Shown here: positions 8,377-17,816 of the stretch, in pieces
How positions within the stretch are numbered: the first letter of the stretch is position 1
How the letters are laid out: each line of letters opens with the position of its first letter
Source of the DNA: Phenylobacterium sp.
Lineage (GTDB): Bacteria; Pseudomonadota; Alphaproteobacteria; Caulobacterales; Caulobacteraceae
DNA: 64,000 bases
Assembly (NCBI GenBank): GCA_004799545.1
Contig: SSMU01000009.1
Coordinates: 62,001-126,000, forward strand
Direction: 5' to 3'
Position numbers and translations under genes: made by a program
The notes under the pieces: model-generated
The model's database searches: none
What the model was told of the DNA's origin: nothing
Seen by the model: only the letters and a program-made list of their open reading frames with translations

Positions 8377-9422
8377 GCCGCGCGCAAGGTCACCGTGCTG
8401 GCGGTGAAGCCGGGCCCCATGGCAGTCAGCACCGACTGCTTCGGCATCCCGCGCCGCCGCAACCGGTCGAGGATGAAGAGCACGGTGGGCGCCGACATGT
8501 TGCCGTGCGCCGCCAGCACCTCCCGCTCGACGTCGAGCGCGCCCTGGCCGAGGTCGAGCGCCGATTCCAGGGCCTCGATGATCTTCGCCCCGCCCGGATG
8601 GCAGATGAACCGGTCCACCTCGCCGATCGCCAGGCCCTGGGCGGCCAGCATGGCGTCCATCGCCGGGCGCAGGTGCTTCTGCACGAAGGGCGGCAGGTCG
8701 GACTTCAGCACCACGCCGAGCCCTTCGGCGTCCATCTTCCAGCCCATGACGTCCAGGGTCTCCGGCCAGGTGTGCTCGGCGTAGCTGACCACCTCGGCGA
8801 AGCCCTTGGCGCCCGCCTGCAGGACACAGGCGGCGGCCCCGTCCCCGAACAGGGCGGTGGCGACGACGTCGGTGGCGCTGACGTCCTGGTTGCGGAAGGC
8901 GAGCGTGCAGAGCTCGACGGTCACGAACAGCACCGTGGATCCGGGCTGGGCGGCCGCCAGCCGCGCCGCCAGGGCCAGGCCCGTCGCCCCGCCGGCGCAG
9001 CCCACGCCGAACAGCGGCACGCGGGCGGTGTCCGGCCGGAAGCCGACGCGCTCCATGGCGCGGGCCTCGAGGCTCGGCGTCGCGACGCCGGTGGTCGAGG
9101 CGGTCACCACCAGGTCGACATCGGCCCCGGTCAGGCCGGCGCTGGCCAGGGCCTTGTTGGCGGCGTCCACGAACAGGTCGAGGGCGGAGTCCAGATAGAC
9201 CTTGCTGCGCGCCGGCAGGTCGCGCGGCTCCAGGTACCAGGAGATCGGCCGCACCGCCTGGCGGGTGCGGATGCCGGCGTTGGTGAACACCGAGGCCAGC
9301 CGCTCGACCATCGGCACGCGGGCGCCGAAGTGGGCGAGCACGGTCTCGCGCACCTCATCCTGGTCGAGCTCGAACGGGGGCGAAGCGGTTTCCAGGGAAA
9401 CGAGCCCAACGGGCGTAGGCAT
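8373..9422 (-). CDS. Type III polyketide synthase (alkylresorcinol/alkylpyrone synthase-like)
   Basis: A 349-aa chalcone/stilbene-synthase-fold enzyme that extends an acyl-CoA starter with malonyl-CoA. The catalytic triad is intact: Cys142 in FGVGCAGGA, His275 in FICHPGGAK and Asn308 in HGNMSAPT. Bacterial members of this size make alkylpyrones or alkylresorcinols from fatty acyl starters. The gene starts at 9422 and is followed by an overlapping membrane methyltransferase. No hydroxylase or acyl-activating gene is adjacent, so the product cannot be read from context. Confidence 0.9.
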   Translation of the reverse strand: MPTPVGLVSLETASPPFELDQDEVRETVLAHFGARVPMVERLASVFTNAGIRTRQAVRPISWYLEPRDLPARSKVYLDSALDLFVDAANKALASAGLTGADVDLVVTASTTGVATPSLEARAMERVGFRPDTARVPLFGVGCAGGATGLALAARLAAAQPGSTVLFVTVELCTLAFRNQDVSATDVVATALFGDGAAACVLQAGAKGFAEVVSYAEHTWPETLDVMGWKMDAEGLGVVLKSDLPPFVQKHLRPAMDAMLAAQGLAIGEVDRFICHPGGAKIIEALESALDLGQGALDVEREVLAAHGNMSAPTVLFILDRLRRRGMPKQSVLTAMGPGFTASTVTLRAA

Positions 9423-9494
9423 GCAGGAAGGCTCCGGCCGCGCGCGGACGCGTCTCTAAGCGCAACCCGCGGCGTGCGCCGCAGTTCCTTGCCC

Positions 9495-10454
9495 TCAGAT
9501 GTGGCGCCAGCCGCCGGCCCCGGCGTCGAGGATGCGGCCGCCCGCGCGCACCTCGACCCGCTCGCCCGCGGCGGCCTCGCCGATGGCCGTGAAGCCCTCC
9601 AGAGCGGCGTCCGACGGCGCGGTGCAGACGATCTCATAGTCGTCGCCGCCGGTCGCGAGCTTCAGGCGCGCCGCCGCGGGATCGGCTTGCAGGTCCACCC
9701 AACGGCGCGCGGCGGCCGACAGCGGCAGGCGGTCCAGGTCGAGGGTTAGGCGCACACCGCTGGCCTCGGCGATATGGCGGGCGTCGGCGACCAGCCCGTC
9801 GGAGACGTCGGCCGCGGCAGTCGCGCTCCCGCGCAAGGTGTCTCGCAGGTCCAGCCGCGGGGTCGGACGCCGATATCGCTCGGCGAGATCGCCCTCTGGA
9901 TCGTCGACCTCACCGCGCACCGCCGCCAGGCCCAGGGCGCCGTCGCCGATCGTCCCGCTGACCCACAGCACATCGCCGGGCCGCGCGCCGGCCCGCCGCA
10001 CCATGCGCCCCTCGGCCACCCAGCCCAGGGCCGTCAGGCTGGCCCAGAACGGCCCGGACGTCGCGACCGTGTCGCCGCCCAGCAGGTCGACGCCGAACCG
10101 GCGCAGGTCCTCCCCGAGGCCCGCTGCGAAGGCTCCCCGCGCCGCCGGGCCGAAACCTTGCGGCCAGGCGACCGCCAGGAAACAGCCGAACGGCTCAGCG
10201 GCCTTGGCGGCCAGGTCCGACAGGTTCACCCGCACCAGCTTCTGGGCGATCAGGCCCGGCGCCTCGCCCACCGGGACATGCACGCCCTCGACCACCGCGT
10301 CCTTGGTGATCACCAGGTCGAAGCCGGGCCGCTGTGGGACAACGGCGGCGTCGTCCAGCAGATCGAAGGCGCCGGCCTGCCCGCCGGTCAGCGGCCGGAA
10401 TAGGCGCGCGATCTCGCCGAACTCGTCAGCTCCAGGGTCTTCAGGCCCGGACAT
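9495..10454 (-). CDS. thiL: Thiamine-monophosphate kinase
   Basis: A 319-aa kinase that phosphorylates thiamine monophosphate to the active cofactor TPP. Family features are the N-terminal DDAAVV acidic motif, [24 protein letters not shown] and [19 protein letters not shown]. The start at 10454 overlaps the end of nusB by 14 bases. It is the last gene of the glyA-nrdR-rib-nusB run, as in Caulobacter and many other alphaproteobacteria. Confidence 0.95.
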   Translation of the reverse strand: MSGPEDPGADEFGEIARLFRPLTGGQAGAFDLLDDAAVVPQRPGFDLVITKDAVVEGVHVPVGEAPGLIAQKLVRVNLSDLAAKAAEPFGCFLAVAWPQGFGPAARGAFAAGLGEDLRRFGVDLLGGDTVATSGPFWASLTALGWVAEGRMVRRAGARPGDVLWVSGTIGDGALGLAAVRGEVDDPEGDLAERYRRPTPRLDLRDTLRGSATAAADVSDGLVADARHIAEASGVRLTLDLDRLPLSAAARRWVDLQADPAAARLKLATGGDDYEIVCTAPSDAALEGFTAIGEAAAGERVEVRAGGRILDAGAGGWRHI

Positions 10455-10914
10455 CCTGCGCCACCGCGTCCAAGGCGCCGTTCACGAACCCCGGCTCCGG
10501 GCCTTCGAAGAAGGATTTGGCCAGCTCGACATATTCGTCGATCGCCACCTCGGTCGGCACGTCCGGCCGGTGCGCCAGCTCGTAGGCGCCGGCCCTGAGC
10601 ATGGCCCGCACCGTGGCGTCGATGCGCTCCAGCCGCCAGCCGGCCGCCAGCCGCTTGGCGATGGCGTTGTCGATCTCGCCCTGCCGCTCGACCACGCCGC
10701 GCACCAGGTCGGCGAAGAAGGCCTCGTCGGCGGCGGCCAGGGTCACGTCCTCGCCGGCGTCCTGTTCCTGCGGCATGCCGCGGTCGAAGCGGTGCTCGGT
10801 GAACTCGCGGATCACCGTCTCGGCGCCCACGCCGGAGACCTCCATCTGGTAGAGCGCCTGGACGGCCGCCAACCGCGCCACCGAGCGCGCCTGCTTGGGA
10901 AGCTTCGCGCTCAT
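10441..10914 (-). CDS. nusB: Transcription antitermination factor NusB
   Basis: A 157-aa all-helical protein that binds boxA RNA with NusE/S10 in rRNA antitermination. It has the basic N-terminal segment [21 protein letters not shown] and the C-terminal [26 protein letters not shown] block. It overlaps ribH by ATGA (10911-10914) upstream and thiL downstream, so the three genes are coupled. Confidence 0.95.
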   Translation of the reverse strand: MSAKLPKQARSVARLAAVQALYQMEVSGVGAETVIREFTEHRFDRGMPQEQDAGEDVTLAAADEAFFADLVRGVVERQGEIDNAIAKRLAAGWRLERIDATVRAMLRAGAYELAHRPDVPTEVAIDEYVELAKSFFEGPEPGFVNGALDAVAQDVRA

Positions 10915-11378
10915 CGCTTGTGGCCGAGCAGCCGCTGCTTCAGCGCCACCATCTCCAGCGCCGCCTTGGCCGCGCCACCGCCCTTGTCGCCTTCGCTGGC
11001 GCGGGCGCGCGCCAGGGCCTGGGCCTCGTCCTCGACGGTCAGGATTCCGTTGCCGATGGCCAGCCGCCGGCCGATCGACAGGTCCATCAGGCCGCGGGCG
11101 CTTTCGTTGGAAACGATCTCGAAGTGGTAGGTTTCGCCGCGGATCACCGCGCCCAGGGCCACGTAGCCGTCATAGGCGCCGACCCCGGCCGGCCGATGAC
11201 CGCCCTCCTCGGCGAAGGCGATGGCCGCGGGGATCTCCAGCGCGCCCGGCACCGTGACCACGTCATACTCGGCCCCGAACGCCTCCAGCACCGCCTTCGC
11301 GCCGTCCAGCAGGGCGTCGGCGAGGTGGTCGTAGAAGCGGGCCTCCACGATCAGGATGCGGGTCTTTTCGTCGCTCAT
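10911..11378 (-). CDS. ribH: 6,7-dimethyl-8-ribityllumazine synthase
   Basis: A 155-aa lumazine synthase, the penultimate step of riboflavin synthesis, normally forming pentamers or 60-mers. It has the [10 protein letters not shown] loop, [12 protein letters not shown] with the catalytic His, and IGNGILTVE. In Caulobacter ribBA stands directly upstream; here only 31 bases separate ribH from ribE and ribBA is missing. It overlaps nusB by four bases. Confidence 0.95.
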   Translation of the reverse strand: MSDEKTRILIVEARFYDHLADALLDGAKAVLEAFGAEYDVVTVPGALEIPAAIAFAEEGGHRPAGVGAYDGYVALGAVIRGETYHFEIVSNESARGLMDLSIGRRLAIGNGILTVEDEAQALARARASEGDKGGGAAKAALEMVALKQRLLGHKR

Positions 11379-11409
11379 CGGCTCTCCGGGCGCTGTTCGC
11401 CCGCCCGCT

Positions 11410-12000
11410 TTAGGCCGTTTCGCGCCAGCGGGCGAGATAGCGCGCGAGCATGTCGATCTCGAGGTTCACCCGCGCGCCGGCTTTGAGCTCGCCGAGCGTG
11501 GTCACGTCCCAGGTGTGCGGGATCAGGTTGACGCCGAACACCTCGTCCTCGACGTCGTTGACGGTCAGCGAGACGCCCTCGAGGGTGATCGAGCCCTTCG
11601 GCGCAATGAACCGGTGCAGCGGCTTGGGCGCGCGGATTCGCACCCGGTGCGAGCCGCCCTCCTCCGCCACCGACAGCACCTCGCCGATACCGTCCACGTG
11701 GCCGGAGACGATGTGGCCGCCCAGTTCGTCGCCGACCTTCGCCGCGCGCTCCAAGTTGACCCGCCGGCCCTCGGCCCAGTCGCCCAGCGTGGAGACCTCA
11801 AGGGTCTCGCCGGAGACCTCGACCGCGAACCAGCCGGGCCCCTTCTCCACCACCGTCAGGCAGCAGCCGGCGTGGTTCACCGAGGCGCCGATGTCGATCG
11901 TGGACGTGTCGAAGCCGGTCTCGATCTCGAAGCGGCGGTCGCGGTTGGTGTCGCGGATGGTCCGCACGCGGCCCACGTCGGTGACGATCCCGGTGAACAT
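11410..12000 (-). CDS. ribE: Riboflavin synthase, alpha subunit
   Basis: A 196-aa enzyme made of two homologous lumazine-binding barrels that dismutates two ribityllumazines into riboflavin. It starts with the invariant MFTGIV; the first barrel has NHAGCCLTV and [10 protein letters not shown] and the second [12 protein letters not shown]. It begins directly after the ribD reductase stop with no gap. Confidence 0.95.
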   Translation of the reverse strand: MFTGIVTDVGRVRTIRDTNRDRRFEIETGFDTSTIDIGASVNHAGCCLTVVEKGPGWFAVEVSGETLEVSTLGDWAEGRRVNLERAAKVGDELGGHIVSGHVDGIGEVLSVAEEGGSHRVRIRAPKPLHRFIAPKGSITLEGVSLTVNDVEDEVFGVNLIPHTWDVTTLGELKAGARVNLEIDMLARYLARWRETA

Positions 12001-12642
12001 TCAGGCTCTTTCGTACCGTTCCCAGAGGTCGTCGCCCAACTCGCGGACCTCCACCCTGCGGAAATGGGGCGCGGCGGCCAGGGCCGCAACAGCCAGGGCC
12101 CCTATGACCGGCCGGCCCTCTCCGCCGATGACGATGGGGGCGCGGAACCACTCGATGACGTCGACCAGGCCGCAGCGCAGGAAGCTCGCCGTCACCTGCC
12201 CGCCACCCTCCACGAACAGCCGGGAAAGCCCTTCGTTCTCAAGTGCTTTCACCACCGTCTTCAACTCCGGCCGATCCTCGCCGACGGCGCGGACTTGCAG
12301 CACGCGCACCCCGGCGTCGGTGAGCACAGGCTCCGGCGGCGTGGTGGAGACGACGAAGGTGGGGATCTCGCGGGCGCCGGCGACCAGCTTGCAGTCCGGC
12401 CTCAGGCGCTGGCGGCTGTCCAGCACCACCCGAGCGGGCTGGGGGCCATCGTAGCCGGGCGTGCGGACGGTGAGCTGCGGATCGTCGGCCAGCGCTGTTT
12501 CGACGCCGACCACCACCGCGTCATGCTCCGCGCGCAGCTTGTGAACCTGGTCGCGCGCCGCCTCGCCGGTGATCCAGCGGCTTTCCCCGCTCGCCGTGGC
12601 GATCCGGCCGTCCAGGGAGGTCGCGAGCTTGAGCGTGATCAC
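12001..12642 (-). CDS. RibD-type pyrimidine reductase, stand-alone (no deaminase domain)
   Basis: A 213-aa protein corresponding only to the C-terminal reductase half of RibD (5-amino-6-ribosylaminouracil phosphate reductase). It begins at GTG 12642 with MITLKLATSLDGRIATASGE, exactly where the reductase domain starts in full-length RibD, and has TGEAARDQVHKLRAEHDAVVVG and LFVEGGGQV. The ~145-residue zinc deaminase domain is absent. The stop of nrdR lies one base upstream, so no room exists for it. The deaminase step must be encoded elsewhere or done by another enzyme. Confidence 0.88.
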   Translation of the reverse strand: MITLKLATSLDGRIATASGESRWITGEAARDQVHKLRAEHDAVVVGVETALADDPQLTVRTPGYDGPQPARVVLDSRQRLRPDCKLVAGAREIPTFVVSTTPPEPVLTDAGVRVLQVRAVGEDRPELKTVVKALENEGLSRLFVEGGGQVTASFLRCGLVDVIEWFRAPIVIGGEGRPVIGALAVAALAAAPHFRRVEVRELGDDLWERYERA

Positions 12643-12643
12643 C

Positions 12644-13123
12644 CTAGCTCCGCCCGTCCTCCGTGGCGGCCTCGTTCAGGCCCTCCTCGCCGAGGAACTT
12701 GGCGAAGTCCTGGGTCTCGCGGAAATTCCGGTAGACCGAGGCGTAGCGGACATAGGCCACGTCATCGAGCTGCTTCAGGTGCTTCATCACCAGCTCGCCG
12801 ATCACCGAGGACGGCAGCTCGGTCTCGCCCGTGCTCTCCAGCTGGCGGACGATCGAAGAGATCATCTGCTCGATGCGCTCGGGGTCCACCGGCCGCTTGC
12901 GCAGGCCGACCATCACCGAGCGGGCGAGCTTATCGCGGTCAAACGGCGTGCGCCGGCCGGATCGCTTGACGATGGTCAGTTCGCGCAGCTGGACGCGCTC
13001 GAAAGTGGTGAACCGGCCGCCGCATTCCGGGCAAAGCCGACGGCGGCGGATCGCCGCCGCGTCTTCCGACGGTCGGCTGTCCTTCACCTGGCTTTCGGCA
13101 TGGCCGCAAAACGGGCAACGCAT
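12644..13123 (-). CDS. nrdR: Transcriptional repressor NrdR
   Basis: A 159-aa repressor of ribonucleotide reductase genes. The N-terminal zinc ribbon has CPFC at 3-6 and CPEC at 31-34. An ATP-cone domain follows, starting at [18 protein letters not shown], which senses dATP/ATP. It lies between glyA and the rib genes, with its stop one base from the ribD-like GTG start. The same neighbourhood occurs in Caulobacter. NrdR boxes would be expected at nrd genes, which are not in this window. Confidence 0.96.
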   Translation of the reverse strand: MRCPFCGHAESQVKDSRPSEDAAAIRRRRLCPECGGRFTTFERVQLRELTIVKRSGRRTPFDRDKLARSVMVGLRKRPVDPERIEQMISSIVRQLESTGETELPSSVIGELVMKHLKQLDDVAYVRYASVYRNFRETQDFAKFLGEEGLNEAATEDGRS

Positions 13124-13174
13124 GATCTAGCCCCCTTCCCGGCCACTAAACCCTATTAGCGGTAGCTGGGGAAG

Positions 13175-14470
13175 CTAGCTGTAGATGGGGAAGCGCTTGG
13201 TCAGCGCCAGGACCTCGGCGCGCACCTTTTGCTCGACCGCGGTGTTGTCGCCGCCGTCCTTCAGCCCGTCGAGCACCTCGCCCATCCACTTGCCGACCTG
13301 GCGGAACTCCGCCGGGCCGAAGCCGCGGGTGGTGCCGGCCGGCGACCCCACCCTGAGGCCCGAGGTCTGCATGGGCGGCAGCGGGTCGAACGGGATGCCG
13401 TTCTTATTGGTGGTCAGGCCGGCCCGCTCCAGGGTCACCTCGGCGTCGGCGCCGGTCACGCCCTTGGGCGTCAGGTCGACCAGCATCAGGTGGCTGTCGG
13501 TGCCGTTGGAGACGATCTTGAAGCCGGCGCTCTGCAGGCTGTCGGAGAGCGCCCGGGCGTTCTCGATCACCTGCCGCGCATAGAGCTTGAACTCGGGGCG
13601 CAGCGCCTCGCCGAACGCCACCGCCTTGGCCGCGATCACATGCATCAGCGGCCCGCCCTGCAGGCCGGGGAAGACCGCGCTGTCGATCTTCTTGGCGAGC
13701 TTCTTGTCGTTGGTCAGCACCATGCCGCCGCGCGGGCCGCGCAGGGTCTTGTGGGTGGTGGTGGTGACGATCTGGGCGTGCGGGAACGGGTTCGGATAGA
13801 CCCCGGCCGCCACCAGGCCCGCGTAGTGGGCGATGTCGGCCATGACGATGGCGCCCACCTTGTCGGCGATCTCGCGGAAGCGGGCGAAGTCGATATGCCG
13901 CGAATAGGCGCTGCCGCCGGCGATGATCACCTTGGGCCGCTCGGCCAGGGCCACCTCCTCCGCCTGGTCGTAGTCGATCAGGTGGTCCTGGGGGCGCACG
14001 CCGTAGTGGACCGGCCGGAACCACTTGCCCGACTGGTTGATGTTCTTGCCGTGAGTCAGATGGCCGCCCGCCGCCAGGTCCATGCCCATGAAGGTGTCGC
14101 CGGGGACCATGGTGGCCATGAACACCGCCTGGTTCGCCTGGCTGCCGGAGTGCGGCTGGACGTTGGCGAACTCGCAGCCGAACAATTCCTTGGCCCGCGC
14201 CCGCGCCAGCTCCTCGGCGACGTCGACCACCTCGCAGCCGCCGTAGTAGCGCTTGCCCGGATAGCCCTCCGCGTACTTGTTGGTCAGCACGCTGCCCTGC
14301 GCCTCCAGCACCGCGCGGGAGACGATATTCTCCGAGGCGATGAGCTCGATCTGCTCCTGCTGCCGCGTCAGCTCGGCCTTCAGCACCTTGCCAAGCTCGG
14401 GATCGCTGGCGTCCACGCCTTGGCGGAAGAAGTCGTCGGTGTTGGGCTGGGCTTGCACGTGCAGGGTCAA
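13175..14470 (-). CDS. glyA: Serine hydroxymethyltransferase
   Basis: A 431-aa PLP enzyme interconverting serine and glycine with tetrahydrofolate, the main source of one-carbon units. It has [17 protein letters not shown], the PLP lysine at 241 in [14 protein letters not shown], and [17 protein letters not shown]. The open frame runs further upstream but family sequence begins near residue 11. TTG at 14470 ([10 protein letters not shown]) is preferred because GAGAGGT stands about seven bases upstream, and it gives the usual length. It heads the nrdR-rib-nusB-thiL run with a 51-bp gap. Confidence 0.95.
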   Translation of the reverse strand: MTLHVQAQPNTDDFFRQGVDASDPELGKVLKAELTRQQEQIELIASENIVSRAVLEAQGSVLTNKYAEGYPGKRYYGGCEVVDVAEELARARAKELFGCEFANVQPHSGSQANQAVFMATMVPGDTFMGMDLAAGGHLTHGKNINQSGKWFRPVHYGVRPQDHLIDYDQAEEVALAERPKVIIAGGSAYSRHIDFARFREIADKVGAIVMADIAHYAGLVAAGVYPNPFPHAQIVTTTTHKTLRGPRGGMVLTNDKKLAKKIDSAVFPGLQGGPLMHVIAAKAVAFGEALRPEFKLYARQVIENARALSDSLQSAGFKIVSNGTDSHLMLVDLTPKGVTGADAEVTLERAGLTTNKNGIPFDPLPPMQTSGLRVGSPAGTTRGFGPAEFRQVGKWMGEVLDGLKDGGDNTAVEQKVRAEVLALTKRFPIYS

Positions 14471-14653
14471 AGGGCGGACCTCTCGGAAGGGCGGCTTGGG
14501 TTGAGTCTTGGGCGGCGGGAACCGCCTTCTACGCCCTTCCGCGGCGCCTTCCAACGGCGGCGGGAACGAAGGTTTCGATCCAGCGTTACCCGCTAGCCTG
14601 AGGTGCAGCCGAAAGCCTGCGCCCGGCCCGGTATGAAGTGGACAAAGGGGGAC

Positions 14654-15088
14654 ATGATGAGCGTAGGACCCGACCCCGAAGTCCAATCGGGCGAGGATCT
14701 GCTGCGTATCGGCGCGGGTATCGTGGCGGCCTACGTCAGCCGCAACGCCGTCTCGGCCGACGCCGTGCCCGACATCATCCGCACCGTGCACCAGACGCTG
14801 GAGACCATCACCCGCGGCGCGCCGGTGGCCCCGGAAGAGCGGCCGAAGGCGGCCGTCCCGGTGGGCCGTTCTGTGCAGCACGACTACATCGTCTGCCTCG
14901 AAGACGGCAAAAAGCTGAAAATGCTGAAGAGATATCTCCGTTCGCGCTACAACATGAGCCCGGACGATTATCGTAGACGTTGGGGCCTGCCGCCGGACTA
15001 TCCGATGGTGGCGCCCGCCTATGCGGCTCGACGCTCGGCTTTCGCCAAGCAGATCGGGCTCGGCCGCGGCGTCCGGAGGCGCAAGTAA
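14654..15088 (+). CDS. MucR/Ros-family transcriptional regulator, zinc-ligand-poor variant
   Basis: A 144-aa protein of the Ros/MucR family, which binds AT-rich DNA and acts as a global repressor in alphaproteobacteria. The N-terminal oligomerisation part ([12 protein letters not shown], then IIRTVHQTL) is followed by the DNA-binding fold [20 protein letters not shown] and the [20 protein letters not shown] tail. Of the four zinc positions in Ros (Cys, Cys, His, His) only the first Cys remains; the second is Asp, and the histidine positions read Tyr and Arg/Tyr. AAGGGGG precedes two in-frame ATGs at 14654 and 14657; either may be used. Confidence 0.88.
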   Translation: MMSVGPDPEVQSGEDLLRIGAGIVAAYVSRNAVSADAVPDIIRTVHQTLETITRGAPVAPEERPKAAVPVGRSVQHDYIVCLEDGKKLKMLKRYLRSRYNMSPDDYRRRWGLPPDYPMVAPAYAARRSAFAKQIGLGRGVRRRK

Positions 15089-15090
15089 CC

Positions 15091-15327
15091 ATGAGCACGC
15101 TTCACCGAGACCCCGAGCTCCGGTCGTTCAACTCGAGCGGCTACGAAATCCTCGGCGATGGCATCGCCCGTGGCGAGGTGGTCATCTGGTCGGTCGATCC
15201 GGTGCGGCCGCGGATCGGCGACATCTTCCTGATCGAGAGCGGCGGACACGCCTACGACGCCGCCGTCGAACAGCTCACCGAGCTGAACGGCGGCTGGAGC
15301 GCCCGGTGCCGCGCCGAGCCGGCCTGA
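15091..15327 (+). CDS. Small protein of unknown function (78 aa)
   Basis: The ATG at 15091 follows the mucR stop by two bases and has GGAGG eight bases upstream, so it is probably translated with mucR. The product is soluble, with no signal peptide or membrane segment. It has a core [19 protein letters not shown] followed by [14 protein letters not shown], predicted mostly beta. I do not recognise the family. The frame also extends upstream through mucR in another phase, but that part is a shadow. Confidence 0.6.
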   Translation: MSTLHRDPELRSFNSSGYEILGDGIARGEVVIWSVDPVRPRIGDIFLIESGGHAYDAAVEQLTELNGGWSARCRAEPA

Positions 15328-15368
15328 ACTTCTGGATCATATTCCGCGGCCCCTTGATTAGCCGCGCG

Positions 15369-15388
15369 GAGGCCCCATTTGAGGCCCC
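15369..15388. repeat. Short direct repeat GAGGCCCC x2
   Basis: GAGGCCCC at 15369-15376 and again at 15381-15388, separated by ATTT, lies in the 282-bp gap upstream of the exported protein at 15610. A 12-bp spacing is close to one helical turn, so an operator is possible. No regulator is assigned, and otherwise I see nothing coding in this gap. Confidence 0.3.
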
Positions 15389-15609
15389 GCTCCGAACGAC
15401 CGACCTGGGTATTTGAGTCAAGCGGCCCGCCTGATCAACGGACCCGCCCAGACGACGTCCTCGAGCAAGCCAGAACAGCGCGCAGCGGCCTTGGAACCGC
15501 CTCGTCCCACCTCGGGATGCCGTCTGTTCTGGCGACGGGGCGCTTCGCCATAGCTCAACGTCGGCTTCTCGACTAACCTGCCGCCCGCGGGCCTCGGGGG
15601 GAATTGGGC

Positions 15610-16416
15610 ATGCGTGGCGTCGGCCGGCTGATCCTGTGCGTTGTGCTTGCCTATCCCGTGCTTGCGTATCCGGGGGCGGCGGCGGCCCAACCGGACGCCA
15701 AGACCCGCCTGCTCACCCAGGCCCGGGCCGCCTACTACAGCCTCAACCGGCAAGGCTTCGCCGGCGCCCGCTGCCAGGCGACGCCAGACTGGGCCATGGT
15801 GCTCGGCCATCCGCGGTCTGATCCGCAGTTCAAGAGCGCCTTCGCCATCCTCGACGCCCTTCAATTCTCGATTTCCGTCAACGCCGACGGCGGCGCGACG
15901 ATCGACAAGAAGGATTCCGGCGCACCGAGGCCCGCCCAGACGGCGGCCTCCATCCAGCAGCTGTTCGCCGGCCTCGACCAGGAGCTGACCGGCTTGTTCA
16001 GCACCTGGTCGTTGTTCGCGATCAAGCCGGCGACCCCTGATCCGACCCAGGCGGTGACGCTCACCCCCCGGCCCGGCGGCTATCACCTGAGCTACAAGGA
16101 CGGCGACGCCGCCGTGGACATGGACACCAGCGCGCAGGGCGAGATCTCACGCGTGGACGTCCGCTCCGCGGGCTTCGTCTCCAACATCCTGCCGCGTTTC
16201 CAGCACGATCCGACAGGCTGGATCCTGACCAGCTATGTGGCCGACTACGTCCCGGCCAACAACGGACCGGGCAAGACCCACCTCACGGTGGACATCACCT
16301 ACCAGACGATCAACGGGATGAAGTTCCCGAGCACGGTCGCAGTGGACACCATCTATGACGGCGCCTCGGCCAAGAACCGGGTCGCCTTCTCGGACTGCCA
16401 GCTCACTCGGAAATAG
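15610..16416 (+). CDS. Exported protein of unknown function (268 aa)
   Basis: A signal peptide (MRGVGRLILCVVLAYPVLAYPGAAAA) is followed by a soluble periplasmic domain rich in beta strands. These include PGGYHLSYKDGDAAVDMDT, VDVRSAGFVSNILPRFQ and a C-terminal THLTVDITYQTINGMKFPST, with two cysteines (one near residue 55, one near the end). The layout recalls LolA/LolB-like or DUF outer-membrane-associated carriers, but I do not recognise a family. ATG at 15610 follows a run of six G. It converges on hemA with a 10-bp gap. Confidence 0.7.
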   Translation: MRGVGRLILCVVLAYPVLAYPGAAAAQPDAKTRLLTQARAAYYSLNRQGFAGARCQATPDWAMVLGHPRSDPQFKSAFAILDALQFSISVNADGGATIDKKDSGAPRPAQTAASIQQLFAGLDQELTGLFSTWSLFAIKPATPDPTQAVTLTPRPGGYHLSYKDGDAAVDMDTSAQGEISRVDVRSAGFVSNILPRFQHDPTGWILTSYVADYVPANNGPGKTHLTVDITYQTINGMKFPSTVAVDTIYDGASAKNRVAFSDCQLTRK

Positions 16417-16426
16417 ACGGCCCGCC

Positions 16427-17653
16427 CTAGGCGGCGACGCCGCCCACGCGCTTGACGTTGCAGCGGACCCACAGCGCCTCGAGGGCGCCGGCCAGCTCGT
16501 CCATCATCGCATCGGTGTGGGCCGGCGACGGGGTGAAGCGCAGCCGCTCGGTGCCGCGCGGCACGGTCGGATAGTTGATCGGCTGCACATAGATCCCGTG
16601 ATCCTCCAGGAGGATGTCGGAGATCAGCTTGCAGTGCACCGCATCGCCCACCAGCACCGGCACGATGTGGCTGACCGAGGGCATGACCGGCAGGCCGGCC
16701 TTGATCAGCTTGGCCTTCAGGGTCGCCGCCCGTTCCTGGTGGGTCTGGCGCACCTCGTCGTGGGCCTTCAGGTAGCGGATCGAGGCCGCCGCGCCCGCGG
16801 CCAGGGCCGGCGGGATGGAGGTGGTGAAGATGAAGCCGTCGGCGTAGCTGCGGATCGCATCGACGATCACCGCGTCGGTGGCGATATAGCCGCCCATCAC
16901 GCCGAACGCCTTGCCGAGCGTGCCCTCGATGATGTCGATCTCGGCCATGACGCCGTCGCGCTCGGCGACGCCCGCGCCGCGCGGCCCGTACATGCCGACC
17001 GCATGGACCTCGTCGAGGTAGGTCATGGCGCCGTAGGTCTTCGCCAGCGCCACCGTGCCCGCCATGTCGGCGATGTCGCCGTCCATGGAATAGACGCTCT
17101 CGAAGGCGATCACCTTCGGCGCGGCCGGATCGGCGGCCTTCAGCAGCTCTTCCAGGTGCTCGAGGTCGTTGTGCCGGAACACGTGGCGCTCGCAGCGCGC
17201 GCCGCGGATGCCGGAGATCATCGAATTGTGGTTGAGCGCGTCGGAGAAGATGATCAGGCCGGGCAGGATCTTCGACAGGGTCGAGAGGGTCGCCTCGTTG
17301 GACACGTAGCCCGAGGTGAACAGCAGGGCGGCTTCCTTGCGGTGCAGGTCGGCGAGCTCGCGCTCCAGCTCGACATGGTAGTGGGTGGTGCCGGAGATGT
17401 TGCGCGTGCCGCCCGACCCGGAGCCCGCTTCCTCGATCGCCTGGTGCATGGCGTCGAGCACCACCGGGTTCTGGCCCTGGCCGAGGTAGTCGTTCGAGCA
17501 CCAGACGATGACGTCCCGCTGGCTGCCGTCGGGGCGGGTGTAGGTGGCGCGCGGGAACTCGCCGCGATGCCGCTTCAGGTCGGCGAACACCCGGTAGCGA
17601 CCCTCGGAGCGCACCTTCTCCAGAGCGACGTGGAACGCGGAACGGTAATCCAT
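16427..17653 (-). CDS. hemA: 5-aminolevulinate synthase
   Basis: A 408-aa PLP enzyme that joins glycine and succinyl-CoA, the first step of haem synthesis by the C4 pathway of alphaproteobacteria. It has [17 protein letters not shown], the [11 protein letters not shown]sp site and the PLP lysine at 248 in [14 protein letters not shown], the same number as in Rhodobacter ALAS. AGGAAG precedes the ATG at 17653. The open frame goes 59 codons further up but lacks family sequence. hemB lies about 4.6 kb downstream on the opposite strand. Confidence 0.97.
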   Translation of the reverse strand: MDYRSAFHVALEKVRSEGRYRVFADLKRHRGEFPRATYTRPDGSQRDVIVWCSNDYLGQGQNPVVLDAMHQAIEEAGSGSGGTRNISGTTHYHVELERELADLHRKEAALLFTSGYVSNEATLSTLSKILPGLIIFSDALNHNSMISGIRGARCERHVFRHNDLEHLEELLKAADPAAPKVIAFESVYSMDGDIADMAGTVALAKTYGAMTYLDEVHAVGMYGPRGAGVAERDGVMAEIDIIEGTLGKAFGVMGGYIATDAVIVDAIRSYADGFIFTTSIPPALAAGAAASIRYLKAHDEVRQTHQERAATLKAKLIKAGLPVMPSVSHIVPVLVGDAVHCKLISDILLEDHGIYVQPINYPTVPRGTERLRFTPSPAHTDAMMDELAGALEALWVRCNVKRVGGVAA

Positions 17654-17816
17654 CGACTTCCTGCCCTCGCAGACGCTCGACGATCGCGCGCCCGGACGGC
17701 CCCCTTGCTTGGCCGGCTTTTCGCACCGGCCGTCCCTATTGTCCACCTGACGAAGCCCTTGTGCGAGTTGATTTTCGGCAATCTTCAGGCGTCGTGCGCG
17801 GCGGCGGCTTGGTTCG

